This document shows positions 31,024 to 43,499 of a stretch of 44,764 bases of DNA, piece by piece. Made by a program: the position numbers and the translations under genes. How positions within the stretch are numbered: position 1 is the stretch's first letter; every line of letters begins with the position of its first letter. The DNA is taken from assembly GCF_008831285.2 (NCBI RefSeq), contig NW_022204751.1, forward strand, positions 1 to 44,764. Direction: 5' to 3'. The notes beneath the pieces were generated by a model. It had not been told where the DNA came from and searched no databases. It saw nothing but the letters and a program-made list of their open reading frames with translations. Source of the stretch: Nymphaea colorata (Eukaryota > Streptophyta > Magnoliopsida > Nymphaeales > Nymphaeaceae).

Positions 31024-32935
31024 GTTGAAGCCACTGCCACTGCCTTTATTGCTGAACAAGGGCATGGGCATGCTTTTATTACTGACCAAGGGTGTGGGCG
31101 TGCTTTTATTACTGACCAAGGCCGTGGGCATGGCAACTATAATGGTGGTAGGGGAAGAGGCCATAATGGTGGAAGAGGAAACTATGGAAAAAATAATAGC
31201 ACTAACCAGTCTAGCCAACGAGTAACTTGTCAATATTTTGGCTGAAGAAATCATACAGGTCTACAATGTTATGTTATTCCAAAAGCGTTTATGGCCACGG
31301 CATTCAACATGGGAAAATCTGAAAATGCATTTAGTAGCCGAGAAAATGTCAGCAATACTCAAGACTCTGTCTTGTGACAAATTCAGAACAAGATATGCAA
31401 GGTAAAGTTCCCTATCATGGTTCTAATTCTACTATAGTTGGCAATGGTAGTAAGATGCAAATTAAAAATATAGGGAACGTGTACCTACCTAGAAAGACGT
31501 CATCCTTTGTTTTGAAAAATGTGTTGCATGTTCCTAAAGCACACAAGAATCTTATGTCAGTAGCAAGGTTTACCAAAGACAACCAATGCTCTATTGAATT
31601 TTCCTCTAATGGTTTTATTGTTAAGAATATCCAAACGGGCAAGATTCTTCACACAGGGCTGCTTGAGAAAGAGGACTCTATAGGTGGACGAGAGAAAGGA
31701 AGGACTCTACTAGCAATCCTATCAGTATTGGAGATGACGATCAATAAAAGACTGCAAATACTTCTTTGGTTTCTCAAAATTCTTACTCAGACATTTAGTT
31801 ATGGCATCTAGGACATGCTCACTTTCAGTTGTTAAACTAGTTGAAAGTTGCTGGTTTAATTTCTGTTGATGAAAGACATAAATTAGATCTTTCTTCTTCA
31901 TGTGTGCTTGGAAAAATGCATAAAATTCATTTTCCTAAAGCTGAGTTTCATGCGACGAAACCTCTTGAAGTGTTACATGTTGATATTTGGGCACCAGCAC
32001 CATGTGCTTCACGAGAAGGGTACATGTATTATTTCTTAATGGTTGATGACTACTCTCACTTCTCATGGATCTTTCCCTTGTCGAAGAAAAGTGATACGCT
32101 TCCATGTTTTAAAACCTTTTTAAGCATAGTAGAGTGTCAACTTGAAACAAAAATTAAAATTTTCCATTCAGATGGAGGAGGAGAATTCATGAGCAAAGAT
32201 TTTAGCACATTTCTTGAATATCAAGGAATTCGTCGATGGATAACATGCCCTTACACATCCTAGTAGAACGAGATAGTTGAAAGGAAGCATAGGCATCTTG
32301 TGGAAATGGGGCTCACCATGATTTATCATGCCAATATGCCATAAAAAATTTGGTTTGATCCTTTTAAAACTGCCGTTCATCTTATTAACAGGTTACCTAT
32401 TGCAGACTTGCAAATGACGCCGTAAGAGAAGCTCTTACGTGAAGTTCCCATATATAGTCATCTAAGGACCTTTGGTTGTACCATCCATCCATTGACTGGG
32501 CCTAGACGTGCTTCAAAACTAGAACCCAAAGCTCAAACCTTCGTCTTCATTGGGTATGGCAGCTGTCATAAAGGCTGTGTTTGTTACAATCTAATCTCTA
32601 ATCATGTCATCATATCTAGACATGTTATTTTTTACGAAAGAAATTTTTTATACTCTCATTGTGGTCCCTCTTTTGCTGCCTCAAACATTCAAGTTAGCTA
32701 AAGTCATCGTTCAGATCTGAATGTATTAAACCTAGACCTATTGATGAGCTAAAAGAGAGTTTACCTCTTTTTGAGTTGCCTAGAATCATTCCCAGTTCCT
32801 CAAGTTCCTCAGCAGTTCAAACTGGTTCCAATCACTTTCATGTGCACATACCATCAATTTCAGCATACTTAGACTTTCTTGGAACTAGAAACACATGTTA
32901 CGGACAATTCCGGCACAAGGGTGTCACATTGTGCT
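31024..32935 (+). pseudogene. Ty1/copia gag tail, protease remnant and integrase
   Basis: Continues gag beyond its stop. Three 30-bp tandem units (31042-31131) encode AFIxxQGxGH repeats, followed by a Gly/Arg/Asn-rich stretch and a broken zinc knuckle (CQYFG-stop-RNHTGLQCY, second Cys lost). The protease catalytic segment before TNSEQDMQGK is missing. At 31374-31680 comes the protease C-terminal/linker part (VGNGSKMQIKNIG, NVLHVPKAHKNLMSV). Integrase follows at 31841-32263 with Asp in HVDIW and FHSDGGGEF. The VERKHRHLVEMG Glu segment at about 32275 lies past a stop at about 32262. A post-integrase linker ends near 32700, and coding-like similarity fades by about 32935. RT and RNase H are absent, so the element was truncated before the segment was duplicated. 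Confidence 0.88.
31042..31131 (+). repeat. 30-bp in-frame tandem repeat in copia gag tail
   Basis: Three adjacent units start at 31042, 31072 and 31102, each GC(C/T)TTTATT followed by a Gly-rich portion, encoding ten-residue AFITDQGRGH-like repeats just upstream of the zinc knuckle. Confidence 0.9.
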
Positions 32936-35209
32936 TCATATAGCTATATTATGAACATAGTACCACATTATATATATTCCTTCACACAGGTAATTACACC
33001 TCATACATGCATATATATATTTATTTTTAGGCAATCAGAGATGTCTGGGACTAAGAGTGTTGTGTATCATTTCCAGAATATAACACTTCACACATCTATT
33101 CATATCTAGGCGCATAAATACATAGATTCGGTACTATAACATGCATATATATATATATATATATACATATATATATTTACAAGCAACAAAGGTACAAGGG
33201 CTACATGCTGCACTCATAGCTGAGTATTCCCATACCTTATTGCTCTATACTGCAATCAAAACATTCATTTACATGTATAATTTGAGCCCCACCAAGTAGA
33301 ATTCTCCTTGCTTTATGTATATATATACCTACCGATATAGATAATTTGTAAAAGAAACAATATAACACTTACCAGGGTCTCTCTAACTGTATATTCCCTG
33401 ATTTTTTACTGTCAGCACCCTAGCTCCTTGGCTTTCTTGATCCTCCAAGCTGCGGATAGCAGTCACATGGACCAGTGCCTCTTTGCTGTTGATCTTCACC
33501 CCAAGATGCAGGAAAACAAGGGTTAGCTCTCACTTGTTCCTAATTTCTAACTGCTGGAACCCTTCCCCCTATGGCTGCAGCAAATGGGAACCTGAGGTAT
33601 GGGGTTAAATAAGGCCAATACATGGTGAGCAACATCCCCAAATGATTTTTCTCAGGAAGGCTTCTCAGCTGCCCTAATCATCTTTAGTTTCTTTTAATAT
33701 TTTCAGTTACCACTTCTACCTAGGTATATATTTTTTAACCCATTCATTTCTTTCCATGACTGCCCCCTTTATGATATAGTTGACAGTTTCAACTATTTTT
33801 ATCAGTTATTGATACTACCAATTATAGCCTATACTCTTATTAAAATTTTTGTGATAATAAAGAAAAAGAAAAACGTGGGCATTACAGAAACCGTCTGGTT
33901 TGAGCCAGAAGTATTGGTTGGAAGGCAATCAGTTCTTAGAGATGATGTTAGCGACCATCAGTTTGTTTGATCAACTTTCAATGGTTACGAGTTATAATGA
34001 AAAATTCAGCTTTTGGTATTGTTTTGGCTGTAAGAATGAGATGTATAGAGGGATAAAATTTTGATATAGAAAGCATATTTGGATGGGTGCTTTGTGATGT
34101 TAGAGGCGCTTTCCTTCCAGTTTTCATTTTTCACCTGTACAAATCAGACCTTAGGCATGCAATATATTGGATCATATAGATATATAGCCCCCCACGTACA
34201 TCATTAAAAGGATCTCAAATGCCCACCTAAGCAAGAAATTAAGTCTAAGGTCACCTACGTTCTTTAGAGAGAGCTTCGCCATTGACCATCAGCGTCGAAA
34301 ACTCAAGCCACATCGATTGAAGAAATCGACAAGTGACATCCGATGACAACGCTGGTGGCTAAAGTTCAGATTTCTCCTCCTCCACCAACCCCCTCTCCTC
34401 TTTCTTCTTCTTGGGCCACTTGAATCTTTGGAACTGGTCAACGCCCGATATGAGATATGAGATCGAGCTGCTGCACACTTCTGTGGATCCACAAGTATAA
34501 AGTATCATAGGAAAAAAGATGAAGGTTGGGTTATTTCTGAATTTTTTAATGACGTACTATGTCTATTTTACACTTTTTATTTTTTTCATAACCCTTTTTT
34601 ACCCTTTTAAAATGTTCCTTTTCTAATATAAACAGGGATATTTTGGTCATTATGTACCCATATACACAAATTTTTTACATATAACATGTTTTGACAACCC
34701 GTTTCTACAGGATATATATATATAAACAATCTTTTTAGTCATCTTTTTCTTACAAGATATATCTTCTGTATATAGAGTACCTTCTTGGGACACTCTTTTT
34801 CGCTACGACTGTTTTATTAATGCAAATCTCTTTGTTGGCCCATGTCCACCCGAACTCAGCTGAACACTCTCTACTCATTGCCCTCATCATGAGCAACTGT
34901 CATCACCCTCTCTCTCTCTCTCTCTCTCTCTTGCTCTCTCTGATTTGGCCTGATTTGTTTTTTTATTCTGGAACATCTCTTAGGGTGGAAAGATTAACAG
35001 AAGATGTGGACTGCAAAAGGGTCATGCATGGAATATTCTTCTGTCAGATTTTTCTTTCTTTGACAAGTAGCCTAAACCAGTGTTGTTAGAGGTGAACATC
35101 TGCATGAGGTCTCTGTGCATCAACTAGAAGAGCGCCTCAAAGCATCTGAGTGATGCATCATTGACCTAATTAAGATGTGTGGCATGACGACCTAATTAAG
35201 GTGTGTGCC

Positions 35210-35210
<1 letters not shown>

Positions 35211-35300
<90 letters not shown>

Positions 35301-35304
35301 TATC
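35211..35304. repeat. Interrupted (TA)n microsatellite
   Basis: About 94 bp of TA units broken by ACATA and GTATA variants, followed by (TG)n. The mirror position in the other arm (about 41036-41065) has only about 30 bp. Confidence 0.95.
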
Positions 35305-35954
35305 TGTGTGTGTGTATATTGAAATCGGGCAGCTATTTTTGTGCTCGGATGGTTATTTTGTATCATTAAAAACTGCTGTAAAAGTTGTATTCCATTATTT
35401 AAAACCATGATCAAGCAACTGATCATTGCAAATGCATCTTTTGATGGATTCAAAGGTGACAATCACCTAGAAGACATTGCTAGGTTGTTGCATTTGAGAA
35501 CTCATGGAAACCCATGCTGGGGACATCCAGCTACACCTTGATAGGGAAGAGAAGCGACCTTTTAGGGTTGACAGATTTGGAGTTTAAGAAAGCTGTGGCA
35601 TATAGAGAAAAGTTGACGTCATTAATTGTTTAAGAGCTACAAAATAAATGGAGACATGCAAAACATGATGTAACTTCACAAGAAACGGACTAAGTTTTGA
35701 GGTCTTTTCATGTATGACTATCAAAGCTAGTGCTATCTAGATGATAAAATCATGAAATATCGGGCCAAGAACGAACTGGTACAATTCAAACCAATTTTTA
35801 CATGTAAAAATGTAAAATAGATGACAAGAAAACAGCAAAGTACAAATTAAGAACAGCAAAGAAACGACAATACATTCGTTGTCTTTCTCCTGGCCTTGCT
35901 TGTCTTCAATTTAGTTGGCCCGAGAGAATTTGATTGTTGTTGGTGGTGGCCTTT

Positions 35955-36160
35955 TTTGTCTTCGATTTAGTTGATGTAGTAGAGCCCATGTATATCTTTT
36001 GTATCCATCACCAAATCCTCCTTTGGGGTTTCTGGAGAAAATAACGTGGCAATCAAGATATTTTGGTTAGTTTGCTAACCGATGGCTATTAGGAAATTTC
36101 TGTAACATAAGCTGTGCTAGATTGTCAACAAGAGGAAAATGTCTAATTCCTTTAAACTGA
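35955..36160 (-). pseudogene. Copia protease/pre-integrase remnant in left arm
   Basis: Minus-strand sequence matches the remnant at 12400-12548 (TGGGGTTTCTGG, TTCTGTAACAT(A), GTGCTAGATT(G)TCAAC). Translated with frameshifts it gives LAQLMLQKF, LDCHVIFS and GLYYIN segments typical of the copia linker between protease and gag-pre-integrase. It is independent of the copia at 30352. The mirror copy lies at about 40213-40420. Confidence 0.6.
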
Positions 36161-36603
36161 GGTTGTAGATCCATGTGCCATCTTTTTTTGATGTAGGCAT
36201 ACATGGTTTTGTATTTTCTGGTGGAAGATTTGGATCATTCCCAATTAAGTCTTCTTTCTTAAAGGTCGTTTCGTTTTCCACCACTTATTGCAAACCCTAA
36301 GAATGGACATACCACTTAGGTAAGGGATAGAAGCCGGGCATATTAAAATTCCTTTTCTTTATAATTTAGCACTATCTTAAAATTGGTGATAAACATACAT
36401 TTAGTTAGTTATTTTTTATTTTATTAATATACCATAATAATTAAGAAAGGAATGGCACTTATAACATCAAAATTTTAAAAGTTGAAAAAATACTTTTTTT
36501 ATAAAAGTAATTTGAACTTAAACATTGTTTAGATTAAATTAGTGTTTATAATGAACACATTAGGAGATTCAGATTTTGTTCAGAACACTTCTTAACACAA
36601 ATA

Positions 36604-36707
36604 TAAGAGGTCTGTTGGTTTTTGTTTGTGATCGAAGTAGTGTGTGTGTGTGTGTGTATATATATAATGTAAGAGGTCTGTTGGTTTTTGTTTGTGATCC
36701 AAGTAGG

Positions 36708-36759
<52 letters not shown>

Positions 36760-36870
36760 ATTGTAAGAGGTCTGTTGGTTTTTGTTTGTGATCGAAGTAG
36801 TGTGTGTGTTTGTGTATTTTCATTATCTGTTTACATATATATATTGTAAGAGGTCTGTTGGTCTGTTGTC
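36604..36870 (+). repeat. Minisatellite of TAAGAGGTCTGTTGG units, left arm
   Basis: Units start at 36604, 36670 and 36764, with a truncated fourth at 36847. Each consists of TAAGAGGTCTGTTGG, then TTTTTGTTTGTGATC, then AAGTAG, then (TG)n and (TA)n. Unit lengths differ (66, 94 and 83 bp) because of the microsatellite portions. Copy 1 has only one unit, at about 3110-3185. Confidence 0.92.
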
Positions 36871-36957
36871 CAATCTAACTTGATAGATAGTTAGGAGAAA
36901 AATAAAGAGAAAAAAGTGATATATATTTTCATTATCTATTATTAGTTATACACACAC

Positions 36958-37035
<78 letters not shown>
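36958..37035. repeat. (AT)39 microsatellite, left arm
   Basis: 78 bp of pure AT. The mirror tract in the right arm (about 39351-39374) is only about 24 bp. Confidence 0.97.
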
Positions 37036-37043
<8 letters not shown>

Positions 37044-37898
37044 TGACAGTGCTGTCTCATTTATAACAAAAAATATTGAGAAAAGTCTTATCAATGTAAA
37101 TTATTTGTTTCTATTTAACAGGGTGGTGCCCCTCTTTTTTGACTTCTCGAGCACTAAAAGTGAAGTGTGGTCGAAGAAAGAAATAAAGTGATTTCTCCAC
37201 GCATTTTGAGTTCTTATGCATGTCTAGAGAGAGGGGGAGAGAGAGGGGGAGGAGAGATAGCAAACAGAAAGATGGAATTCCTTCCAGCATTAGCTAGTGA
37301 CGATCGGCAACCATGAAGATTCTTGAGGACCGTGGTGTAGGTACTGTGAATAGCTTTAAAATAGGAAAGGGAAGCTGGTCGATCAAGGCATATTTCAGAT
37401 GTGGTTTCATTAGCATATGTGTTTTCTATATGCTTTTGTGGTGATGCTGCTTTGTGTTGAAGTTGGTGATATACATGAGAGACTTCCTTCATAAAAAAGG
37501 ATGAAAAGTTACAGAAACTTGTTCTTCTGCTTGAAGATTCATATTTAGCACATGTTGAATCATATAAATTAGACTGTCAATTGCTTCTGATGTAACAGAT
37601 TTGGATTTTTCATGTTGCCATGGTATTCATAATTCCTGTCTTTGATAGCCCCAATCTACCAACTTCACATAAGTATTTTGATTCGAGCCTTTCTATTCCA
37701 CCTCTAAGTCTGCCTCTTTCCCACCAAGACAGGAACTTTAATATCAACAATGTCATATCATGTAAATTAACGGTTTCTATTCAACGTGGTCGTTCCTCTC
37801 TTTTTTTACTTGTCTACCACTGAAAGTGAAAGTGTGGTGGAAGAAAGAAACAGAGTAACAACTCCATGCCCTTTGACTTCTCTTGCATGAAGAGAGCA

Positions 37899-37924
<26 letters not shown>
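37899..37924. repeat. (AG)n microsatellite
   Basis: 26 bp of AG between AGAGAGCA and CGAGAG; mirrored as a (CT)n tract near 38450-38466 in the other arm. Confidence 0.9.
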
Positions 37925-37931
<7 letters not shown>

Positions 37932-38136
37932 TGGGAATTACATGTTTTGTTCTTATTTTAAATAGTAGTCTGTGCTGGCGAGTGGAAAAGAGAGATGAGC
38001 CCGACAAATCCTAAGATCTGTTTTAGCAAAAGAACTGAAGTATGCAACTTTAGTTTGAAAGCGGAGAGCGGTTCAGGACATAGTGGATCCTTCAGGTCCC
38101 TTTTTCAACAGTACCGAGGAGTAACCAGTCATTACA

Positions 38137-38236
38137 TAGTCAAGATGGTTGAAGTTTTCTTGGGAATAAGATGAATGGTGAAGAAGTTTGACAACACTCT
38201 GATTGTTCTGAATCTCAAGATAGAAGGAGCTACAAG
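38137..38236. other. Spacer between the two arms of the inverted repeat
   Basis: 100 bp of unpaired sequence. The left arm ends GTCATTACA at 38136 and the right arm begins TGTAATGAC at 38237. It has no recognised feature and no match elsewhere in the window. If the region is transcribed, it would be the loop of a very long hairpin RNA. Confidence 0.93.
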
Positions 38237-39343
38237 TGTAATGACTGGTTACTCCTCGGTACTGTTGAAAAAGGGACCTGAAGGATCCACTATGTCCTGA
38301 AGCGCTCTCCTCTTTCAAACTAAAGTTGCATACTTCAGTTCTTTTGCTAAAACAGATCTTAGGATTTGTCGGGCTCATCTCTCTTTTCCACTCGCCAGCA
38401 CAGACTACTATTTAAAATAAGAACAAAACATGTAATTCCCGTCTCCCGCTCTCTCTCTCTCTCTCTTGCTCTCTTCATGCAAGAGAAGTCAAAGGGCATG
38501 GAGCTGTTACTCTGTTTCTTTCTTCCACCACACTTTCACTTTCAGTGGTAGACAAGTAAAAAAAGGGAGGAACGACCCCGTTGAATAGAAACCGTTAATT
38601 TACATGATATGACATTGTTGATATTAAAGTTCCTGTCTTGGTGGGAAAGACGCAGACTTAGAGGTGGAATAGAAAGGCTCGAATCAAAATACTTATGTGA
38701 AGTTGGTAGATTGTGCTTCCCATGGCAATATGGTGGCTATCAAAGACAGGAATTATGAATAACATGGGAACATGAAAAATCCAAATCTGTTACATCAGAA
38801 GAAATTGACAGTCTAATTTATATGATTCAACATGTGCTAAATATGAATCTTCAAGCAGAAGAACAAGTTTCCGCAACTTTTTCATCCTTTTTTATGAAGG
38901 AAGTCTCTCATGTATATCACCGACTTCAACACAAAGCATCATCACCACAAAAGCATATAGAAAACACATATGCTAATGAAACCACATCTGAAAGACGCCT
39001 TGATCGACCAGCTTCCCTTCCCTATTTTAAAGCTATTCACAGTACCTACACCACGGTCCTCATGAATCTTCATGGTTGCCGATCGTCACTAGCTAATGCT
39101 GGAAGGAATTCCATCTTTCTGTTTGCTCTCTCTCCTCCCCCTCTCTCTCTCCCCCTCTCTCTAGACGTGCATAAGAACTCAAAATGCGTGGAGCTATCAC
39201 TTTATTTCTTTCTTCGACCACACTTCACTTTTAGTGGTCGAGAAGTCAAAAAGAGGGGAACCACCCTGTTGAATAGAAACAAATAATGTACATTGATAAG
39301 ACTTTTCTCAATATTTTCTGTTATAAAAGAGACAACACTGTCA

Positions 39344-39374
<31 letters not shown>

Positions 39375-39468
39375 TTTATGTGTGTGTATAACTAATAATA
39401 GATAATGAAAATACATATCACTTTTTTCTCTATATTTTTCTCCTAACTATCTATCAAGTTAGATTGGA

Positions 39469-39579
39469 CAACAGACCAACAGACCTCTTAGAATATATAT
39501 ATATGTAAACAGATAATGAAAATACACACACACACACACTACTTCGATCACAAACAAAAACCAACAGACCTCTTACAAT

Positions 39580-39625
<46 letters not shown>

Positions 39626-39735
39626 CCTACTTGGATCACAAACAAAAACCAACAGACCTCTTACATTATATATATATACAAAAACACACACACACACTAC
39701 TTCGATCACAAACAAAAACCAACAGACCTCTTATA
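39469..39735 (-). repeat. Minisatellite of TAAGAGGTCTGTTGG units, right arm
   Basis: Mirror of 36604-36870, with units on the minus strand beginning near 39735, 39659, 39576 and 39491. The unit order and the truncated last unit are kept, so the array expanded before the arms were copied. Lengths of the (CA)n and (TA)n parts differ. Confidence 0.9.
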
Positions 39736-40212
39736 TTTGTGTTAAGAAGTGTTCTGAACAAAATCTGAATCTCCTAATGTGTTCATTATAAATGCTAATT
39801 TAATCTAAACAATGTTCAAGTTCAAATTACTTTTATAAAAAAAGTATTTTTTCAACTTTTAAAATTTTGATGTTATAAGTGCCATTCCTTTTTTAATTAT
39901 TATGGTATATTAATAAAATAAAAAATGACTAACTTAATGTATGTTTATCACCAAATATATTTTACGATAGTGCTAAATTATAAAGAAAAGGAATTTTAAT
40001 ATGCCCGGCTTCTGTCCCTTACCTAAGTGGTATGTCCATTCTTAGGGTTTGCAATAAGTGGTGGAAAATGAAACGAGCTTTAAGAAAGAAGACTTAATTG
40101 GGAATGATCCAAATCTTCCACCAGAAAATACAAAACCATGTATGCCAACATCAAATACAGATGGCACATGGATCTACAACTTCAGTTTAAAGGAATTAGA
40201 CATTTTCCTCTT

Positions 40213-40420
40213 GTTGACAATCTAGCACAGCTTATGTTACAGAAATTTCCTAATAGCCATCGGTTAGCAAACTAACCAAAATATCTTGATTGCCACGTTA
40301 TTTTCTCCAGAAACCCCAAAGGAGGATTTGGTGATGGATACGAAAGATATACATGGGCTCTACTACATCAACTAAATCGAAGACAAAAAAGGCCACCACC
40401 AACAACAATCAAAGTCTCTT
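40213..40420 (+). pseudogene. Copia protease/pre-integrase remnant in right arm
   Basis: Mirror of 35955-36160. It reads, with frameshifts, LAQLMLQKF, then LDCHVIFS, then segments equivalent to GLYYIN. No further copia domain follows on this strand. Confidence 0.6.
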
Positions 40421-41035
40421 GGGCCAACTAAATTGAAGACAAGCAAGGCCAGGAGAAAGACAATGAATGTATTGTCGTTTCTTTGCTGTTCTTAATTTGT
40501 ACGTTGCTGTTTTCTTGTCATCTATTTTACATTTTTACATGTGAAAATTGGTTTGAATCAACCAATTTGAATTGTACCAGTTCGTTCTTGGCCCGATATT
40601 TCATGATTTTATCATCTAGATAGCACTAGCTTTGATAGTCACACATGAAAAGACCTCAATACTTAGTCTGTTTCTTGTGAAGTTACATCATGTTTTGTAT
40701 GTCTCCATTTATTTTGTAGCTCTTAAGCAATTAATGACATCGACTTTTCTCTATATGCCACAGCTTTCTTAAACTCCAAATCTGTCAACCCTAAAAGGTC
40801 GCTTCTCTTCCCTATCAAGGTGTAGCTGGATGTCCCCAGCATGGGTTTCCGTGAGTTCTCAAATGCAACAACCTAGCAACGTTTTCTAGGTGATTGTCAC
40901 CTTGAATCCATCAAAAGATGCATTTGCAATGATCAGTTGCTTGATCATGGTTTTAAATAATGGAATACAACTTTTACAGCAGTTTTTAATGATACAAAAT
41001 AACCATTCGAGCACAAAAATAGCTGCCCAATTTCA

Positions 41036-41066
<31 letters not shown>

Positions 41067-41548
41067 ACACACCTTAATTAGGTCGTCATATCACACATCT
41101 TAATTAGGTCAATGATGCATCACTCAGATGCTTTGAGGCGCTCTTCTAGGTGATGCACAGAGACATCATGCAGATGTGCACCTCTAACAACACTGGTTTA
41201 GGCTACTTGTCAAAGAAAGAAAAATCTGACAGAAGAATATTCCATGCATGACTCTTTTGCAGTCCATATCTTCCGTTAATCTTTCCACTCTAAGAGATGT
41301 TCCAGAATAAAAAAACAAATCAGGCCAAATCAGAGAGAGCAAGAGAGAGAGAGAGAGAGAGAGAAAGAGGGTGATGACAGTTGCTCATGATGAGAGCAAT
41401 GAGTAGAGAGTGTTCAGCTGAGTTCGGGTGGACATGGGCCAACAAACAAATTTGCATTAATAAAACTGTCGTAGCGAAAAAGAGTGTCCCAAGAAGGTAC
41501 TCTATATAGAGAAGATATATCTTGTAAGAAAAAGATGATTAAAAAGAT

Positions 41549-41551
<3 letters not shown>

Positions 41552-41600
<49 letters not shown>
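41552..41600. repeat. (TA)n microsatellite, right arm
   Basis: About 49 bp of TA with one GTA interruption. The left-arm counterpart near 34710-34724 is about 15 bp. Confidence 0.93.
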
Positions 41601-43148
41601 CCTGTGGAAACGGGTTGTCAAAACATGTTATATGTAAAAAATTTGTGTATATGGGTTCATAATGACCAAAATATCCCTGTTTATAGTAGAAAAGGAACAT
41701 TTTAAAAGTGTAAAAAAGGGTTATGAAAAAAATGAAAAGTGTAAAATAGACATAGTACGTCATTAAAAAATTCAGAAATAACCCAAACTTCATCTTTTTT
41801 CCTATGATACTGTATACTTGTGGATCCACAGAAGTGTGCAGCAGCTCGATCTCATATCTCATATCGGGCATTGACCAGTTCTAAAGATTCAAGTGGCCCA
41901 AGAAGAAGAAAGAGGAGAGGGGGTTGGTGGAGGAGGAGAAAACTGAAATTTAGCCACCAGCGTTTTCATCGGATGTCATTTGTCGATTTCTTCAATCGAT
42001 GTGGCTTGAGTTTTCGACGCTGATAGTCAATGGTGAAGCTCTCTCTAAAGAACGTAGGTGACCTTAGACTTAATTTCTTGCTTAGGTGGGCATTTGAGAT
42101 CCTTTTAATGATGTACGTGGGGGGTTTTATATCCATATGATCCAATATATTGCATGCCTAAGGTCTGATTTGTACAGGTGAAAAGTGAAAACTGGAAGGA
42201 AAGCGCCTCTAACATCACAAAGCACCCATCTAAATACGCTTTCTATATCAAAATTTTATCCCTCTATACATCTCATTCTTACAGCCAAAACAATACCAAA
42301 AGCTGAATTTTATATTATAACTCATAACCATTGAAAGTTGATCAAACAAACTGATGGTCGCTAACATCATCTCTAAGAACTGATTGCCTTCTAAGCAATA
42401 CTTCTGGCTCAAACCAGACGGTTGCTGTAATGCCCATGTTTTCTTTTTCTTTTTCTTTATTATCACAAAAATTTTAATAAGAGTATAGGCTATAATTGGT
42501 AGATTCAATAACTGATAAAAATAGTTGAAACTGTCAACTATATCATAAAGGGGGCAGTCATGGAAAGAAATGAATGGGTTAAAAAATATATACCTAGGTA
42601 GAAGTGGTAACTGAAAATATTAAAAAAAACTAAAGATGATTGAGGGCAGCTGAGAAGCCTCCTGAGAAAAATCATTTGGGGGTGTTGCTCACCAAGTATT
42701 GGCCTTATTTAACCCCATACCTCAGGTTCCCATTTGCTGCAGCCATAGGGTGAAGGGTTCCAGCAGTTAGAAATTAGGAACAAGTGAGAGCTAACCCTTG
42801 TTTTCCTGCATCTTGGGGTGAAGATCAAGAGCAAAGAGGCACTGGTCCATGTGACTGTTATCCGCAGCTTGGAGGATCAAGAAAGCCAAGGAGCTAGGGT
42901 GCTGACAGTAAAAAATCAGGGGCTATACAGTTAGAGAGACCCTGGTAAGTGTTACATAGTTTCTTTTACAAATTATCTATATAGGTAGGTATATATATAC
43001 ATAAAGCAAGGAGAATTCTACTTGGTGGGGCTGAAATTATAAATGTAAATGAATGTTTTGATTGTAGCATAGAGCAATAAGGTATGGGAATACTCAGCTA
43101 TGAGAGCAGCATGTAGCCCTTGTGCCTTTGTTGCTTGTAAATATATAA

Positions 43149-43151
<3 letters not shown>

Positions 43152-43230
<79 letters not shown>
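43152..43230. repeat. (TA)n microsatellite, right arm
   Basis: 79 bp of pure TA. The left-arm counterpart (33145-33176) is shorter and interrupted by ACATA, and the copy 1 counterpart (1650-1680) is also interrupted. Confidence 0.96.
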
Positions 43231-43233
<3 letters not shown>

Positions 43234-43499
43234 TGTTATAGTAGCAAATCTATGTTTTTATGCACCTAGATATGAATAGATGTGTGAAGTGTTATATTCT
43301 GGAAATGATACACAACACTCTTAGTGTTAGACATCTCTGATTGCATAAAAATAAATATATATATGCATGTATGAGGTGTTATTACCAGTGTGCAGAAAAA
43401 TAAATGGGTATTTTTTGGGTAATACATGAGCTGTTTGTGAAGGAATATATATAATGTGGTACTATGTTCATAATATAGCTATATGAAGTACAATGTGAC

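Larger units (their letters stand above)
34343..36390 (+). repeat. Block present in both inverted arms but missing from copy 1
   Basis: Copy 1 passes from the equivalent of 34342 to that of about 36391 at 2897. The block holds a (CT)n tract (34908-34930), an interrupted (TA)n tract, the dispersed repeat (35330-35930) also seen at 5225 and 10765, and a minus-strand copia remnant. It is either a 2-kb deletion in copy 1 or an insertion in the ancestor of the arms; I see no clear target duplication. Confidence 0.75.
31596..38136 (+). repeat. Giant inverted repeat, left arm (segmental duplication copy 2)
   Basis: Reverse-complement match to 38237-44764 over its full length and direct match to 1-3892. 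It contains, in order, copia protease/integrase remnants, non-coding DNA with several (TA)n tracts, a block absent from copy 1 (about 34343-36390), a minisatellite, an (AT)n tract and 136 bp found only in the two arms. The left limit given is where the window start aligns; the repeat may extend further left, but the other arm leaves the window at the equivalent of 31647. Arm differences are scattered substitutions, small indels and microsatellite lengths. Confidence 0.95.

Noticed and set aside
35177-35410. Frames rich in Tyr-Ile and Cys-Val (also at 36576-36823 and 39454-39791)
   Set aside because: Direct translation of (TA)n and (TG)n repeats.
38073-38378. 101-codon minus-strand frame spanning the palindrome centre
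   Set aside because: It reads through the left arm end, spacer and right arm. Its two ends are translations of complementary sequence, so it is not an evolved protein.
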